Position numbers and translations under genes: made by a program
Assembly: GCF_022179445.1 (NCBI RefSeq)
Contig: NZ_BPQU01000014.1
Span: 36,493-100,492, forward strand
DNA length: 64,000 bases
Origin: Methylobacterium mesophilicum
GTDB taxonomy: Bacteria; Pseudomonadota; Alphaproteobacteria; Rhizobiales; Beijerinckiaceae
Direction: 5' to 3'
Notes under the pieces: generated by a model
Seen by the model: only the letters and a program-made list of their open reading frames with translations
What the model was told of the DNA's origin: nothing
Databases searched by the model: none
Part shown: positions 62,742-64,000 of the stretch, piece after piece
Position numbering within the stretch: position 1 is the first letter of the stretch
How the letters are laid out: each line of letters opens with the position of its first letter

Positions 62742-64000
62742 ATGGGGACACGAATGCTTGACCTGACAGGCTACAAGCTGACGTTTGATGACGAGTTTAA
62801 CACGCGCAGCATCTCGAAGGCAGCGGGTAGCACGACCTGGGGTGATATTCGCTCACAGTGGCGCTTCGACGCAAATTCTGATATTGGGTTCGGACACTCC
62901 TCGTTCGTCGACTCTGCTTCTGGCTACGATCCATTCAAGGTCTCGGGCGGTGCGCTGACTATCACCGCTGTTCCCGATAAGACTACCTCGGGCTATCCCG
63001 GGAGCTGGGAGTCAGGGCTGATCACTACACAAGGTAGTTTCTCGCAAACCTACGGGTACTTCGAGATTCGTGCCGACTTCTCTGCCATGAAGGGCGCCTG
63101 GGACGCGTTCTGGCTGCTACCCGACAAGCCAGCTGCCAATCCCAACAATCTACCAGGCTGGCAAGAACTCGACGTGGTCGAGCACTACGGAGGCAACGAC
63201 AAGGGCGTCTACAGCACGATTCACACGACAGATCAGACTCCCAACATTCCGTGGCAGCAGAACCGGCAAGTCTACAGCGAGTTGGCGAACGCGCCTGGCT
63301 ATCACACCTACGGGATGGATTGGCAGAAGGATAAAATCAGCTTCTACGTCGACGGGCAGTTCGTCGGCTCGCAGGCCACGCCGAGCGACATGACCGGCCC
63401 GATGTACCTGGTGGCCAACCTCGCCACGCAGAGTGATGCGGACGCGGCGGGCAAGCCGATCTCCTCTTCGATCGATTACATCAGGGCGTACTCCAAAAGC
63501 TCGAACGCGGTAGCGGTCACCCAGGGCACCGTTTCGGCTCCCGACGGCACTGATCCGGGCCTCTACGGCGCAACTAGTGCAAACTCACACGCGCTTGAAG
63601 CGTTTGGGGCGACGCAGCTGGATCAGGTGGGCAGCGGGTTCTTTCTGGACGACAGCACGGGGTCGGGTCCCTCGCTTAAACTTAACGGATCTGCCGTGAC
63701 CGCGGCTCAGTTCGGCAGCTGGACCCCGATTGGAGCGGAAAAGACGGCTACCGGCTACGAGGTGGCCTTTAAGCTGACGGGCGCGGACCAGTTCACGGTG
63801 TGGAACACCGACGCGAACGGCAACTACACCGCAATGGCCCTCAACATGGTGTCGGGTTCGGACCCGTCCCTGCTCCGGCTGGAAAAGAGCTTCGCACAGG
63901 ATCTGAACAACGACGGCCAGATCGGGGTCGTGCCCAAGACCATTGAAGCGTTTGGGGCGACGCAGCTGGATCAGGTGGGCAGCGGGTTCTTTCTGGACCG
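62742..64000 (+). CDS. GH16 glycanase with C-terminal secretion-type repeats (runs off the window)
   Basis: At least 419 residues are visible, from ATG 62742 (an ATG four codons later, MLDLTGYKLTFDDEFNT, is also possible). The N-terminal ~255 residues are a GH16 beta-jelly-roll: WESGLITTQGSFSQTYGYFE and the catalytic ELDVVEHYGG (nucleophile Glu, Asp, acid/base Glu), then MDWQKDKISFYVDGQFVG and SSIDYIRAY. From residue ~286 a module starts EAFGATQLDQVGSGFFLD, with WTPIGAEKTATGYEVAFKLT and TVWNTDANGNYTA; an identical 54-base start recurs 348 bases later. No signal peptide; type I secretion, as for rhizobial ExsH, is likely. It would trim the exopolysaccharide. Confidence 0.9.
   Translation, partial: MGTRMLDLTGYKLTFDDEFNTRSISKAAGSTTWGDIRSQWRFDANSDIGFGHSSFVDSASGYDPFKVSGGALTITAVPDKTTSGYPGSWESGLITTQGSFSQTYGYFEIRADFSAMKGAWDAFWLLPDKPAANPNNLPGWQELDVVEHYGGNDKGVYSTIHTTDQTPNIPWQQNRQVYSELANAPGYHTYGMDWQKDKISFYVDGQFVGSQATPSDMTGPMYLVANLATQSDADAAGKPISSSIDYIRAYSKSSNAVAVTQGTVSAPDGTDPGLYGATSANSHALEAFGATQLDQVGSGFFLDDSTGSGPSLKLNGSAVTAAQFGSWTPIGAEKTATGYEVAFKLTGADQFTVWNTDANGNYTAMALNMVSGSDPSLLRLEKSFAQDLNNDGQIGVVPKTIEAFGATQLDQVGSGFFLD

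Overview
The window reads as accessory DNA from a high-GC alphaproteobacterium, most like the Methylobacterium/Rhizobiales group. That placement is an inference from base composition, the IS families (IS5, IS3, IS66, IS110, IS481, IS630) and the type of surface-polysaccharide genes; there is no rRNA or other marker to prove it. I saw no tRNA, rRNA or CRISPR array. The dominant theme is synthesis and processing of a cell-surface or secreted polysaccharide, in a locus heavily broken up and rearranged by insertion sequences.

Layout. 1-384: IS debris (IS5 inserted in an IS630 remnant). 563-6094, minus strand: an ABC-2 polysaccharide export permease without its ATPase, a 1308-residue multidomain glycosyltransferase and a broken hexapeptide acyltransferase. 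6494-11367: a small winged-helix-like gene, an IS5 copy, a Hint-domain surface protein with a PPASTT minisatellite, and IS3/IS110 debris. 11582-22391, plus strand: gmd-rmd-manC (GDP-mannose to GDP-D-rhamnose), then a DUF4214-GT4-FkbM fusion, a stand-alone repeat protein and a three-domain GT4 protein. 22705-32650: nested IS elements around a methyltransferase and a GT90-type gene. 32652-39027: two further glycosyltransferase-like genes (one STELLO/DUF288-like), a run of small genes, a secreted beta-helix protein and a decayed second copy of manC. 39257-50254: two ~1280-residue proteins (repeats-GT4-GT2-GT4; repeats-RgpF-HAD), a small GT and an FkbM methyltransferase. 50608-61454: small hypotheticals, a NeuD-type acyltransferase, a DegT-type sugar aminotransferase, a coiled-coil repeat protein, a double GT2 protein, an SDR epimerase and a DedA membrane protein. 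61730-64000: IS debris, then the start of a GH16 glycanase.

How it could work together. gmd, rmd and manC supply GDP-D-rhamnose; the amino- and acyl-sugar enzymes (DegT, NeuD, SDR) suggest further modified sugars; the multidomain GTs and the RgpF protein would build and modify a rhamnose-containing glycan; FkbM-type enzymes would methylate it; the ABC permease would export it; GH16 and the beta-helix protein could trim it. The most distinctive feature is a ~40-45 residue repeat (aromatic-YL..NPDV..aG.nPl.HY...G..EGR.P) found in six proteins of the window, attached to quite different catalytic domains or standing alone. I suggest it is a shared docking or surface-targeting module for a glycan-assembly machine; that function is inference.
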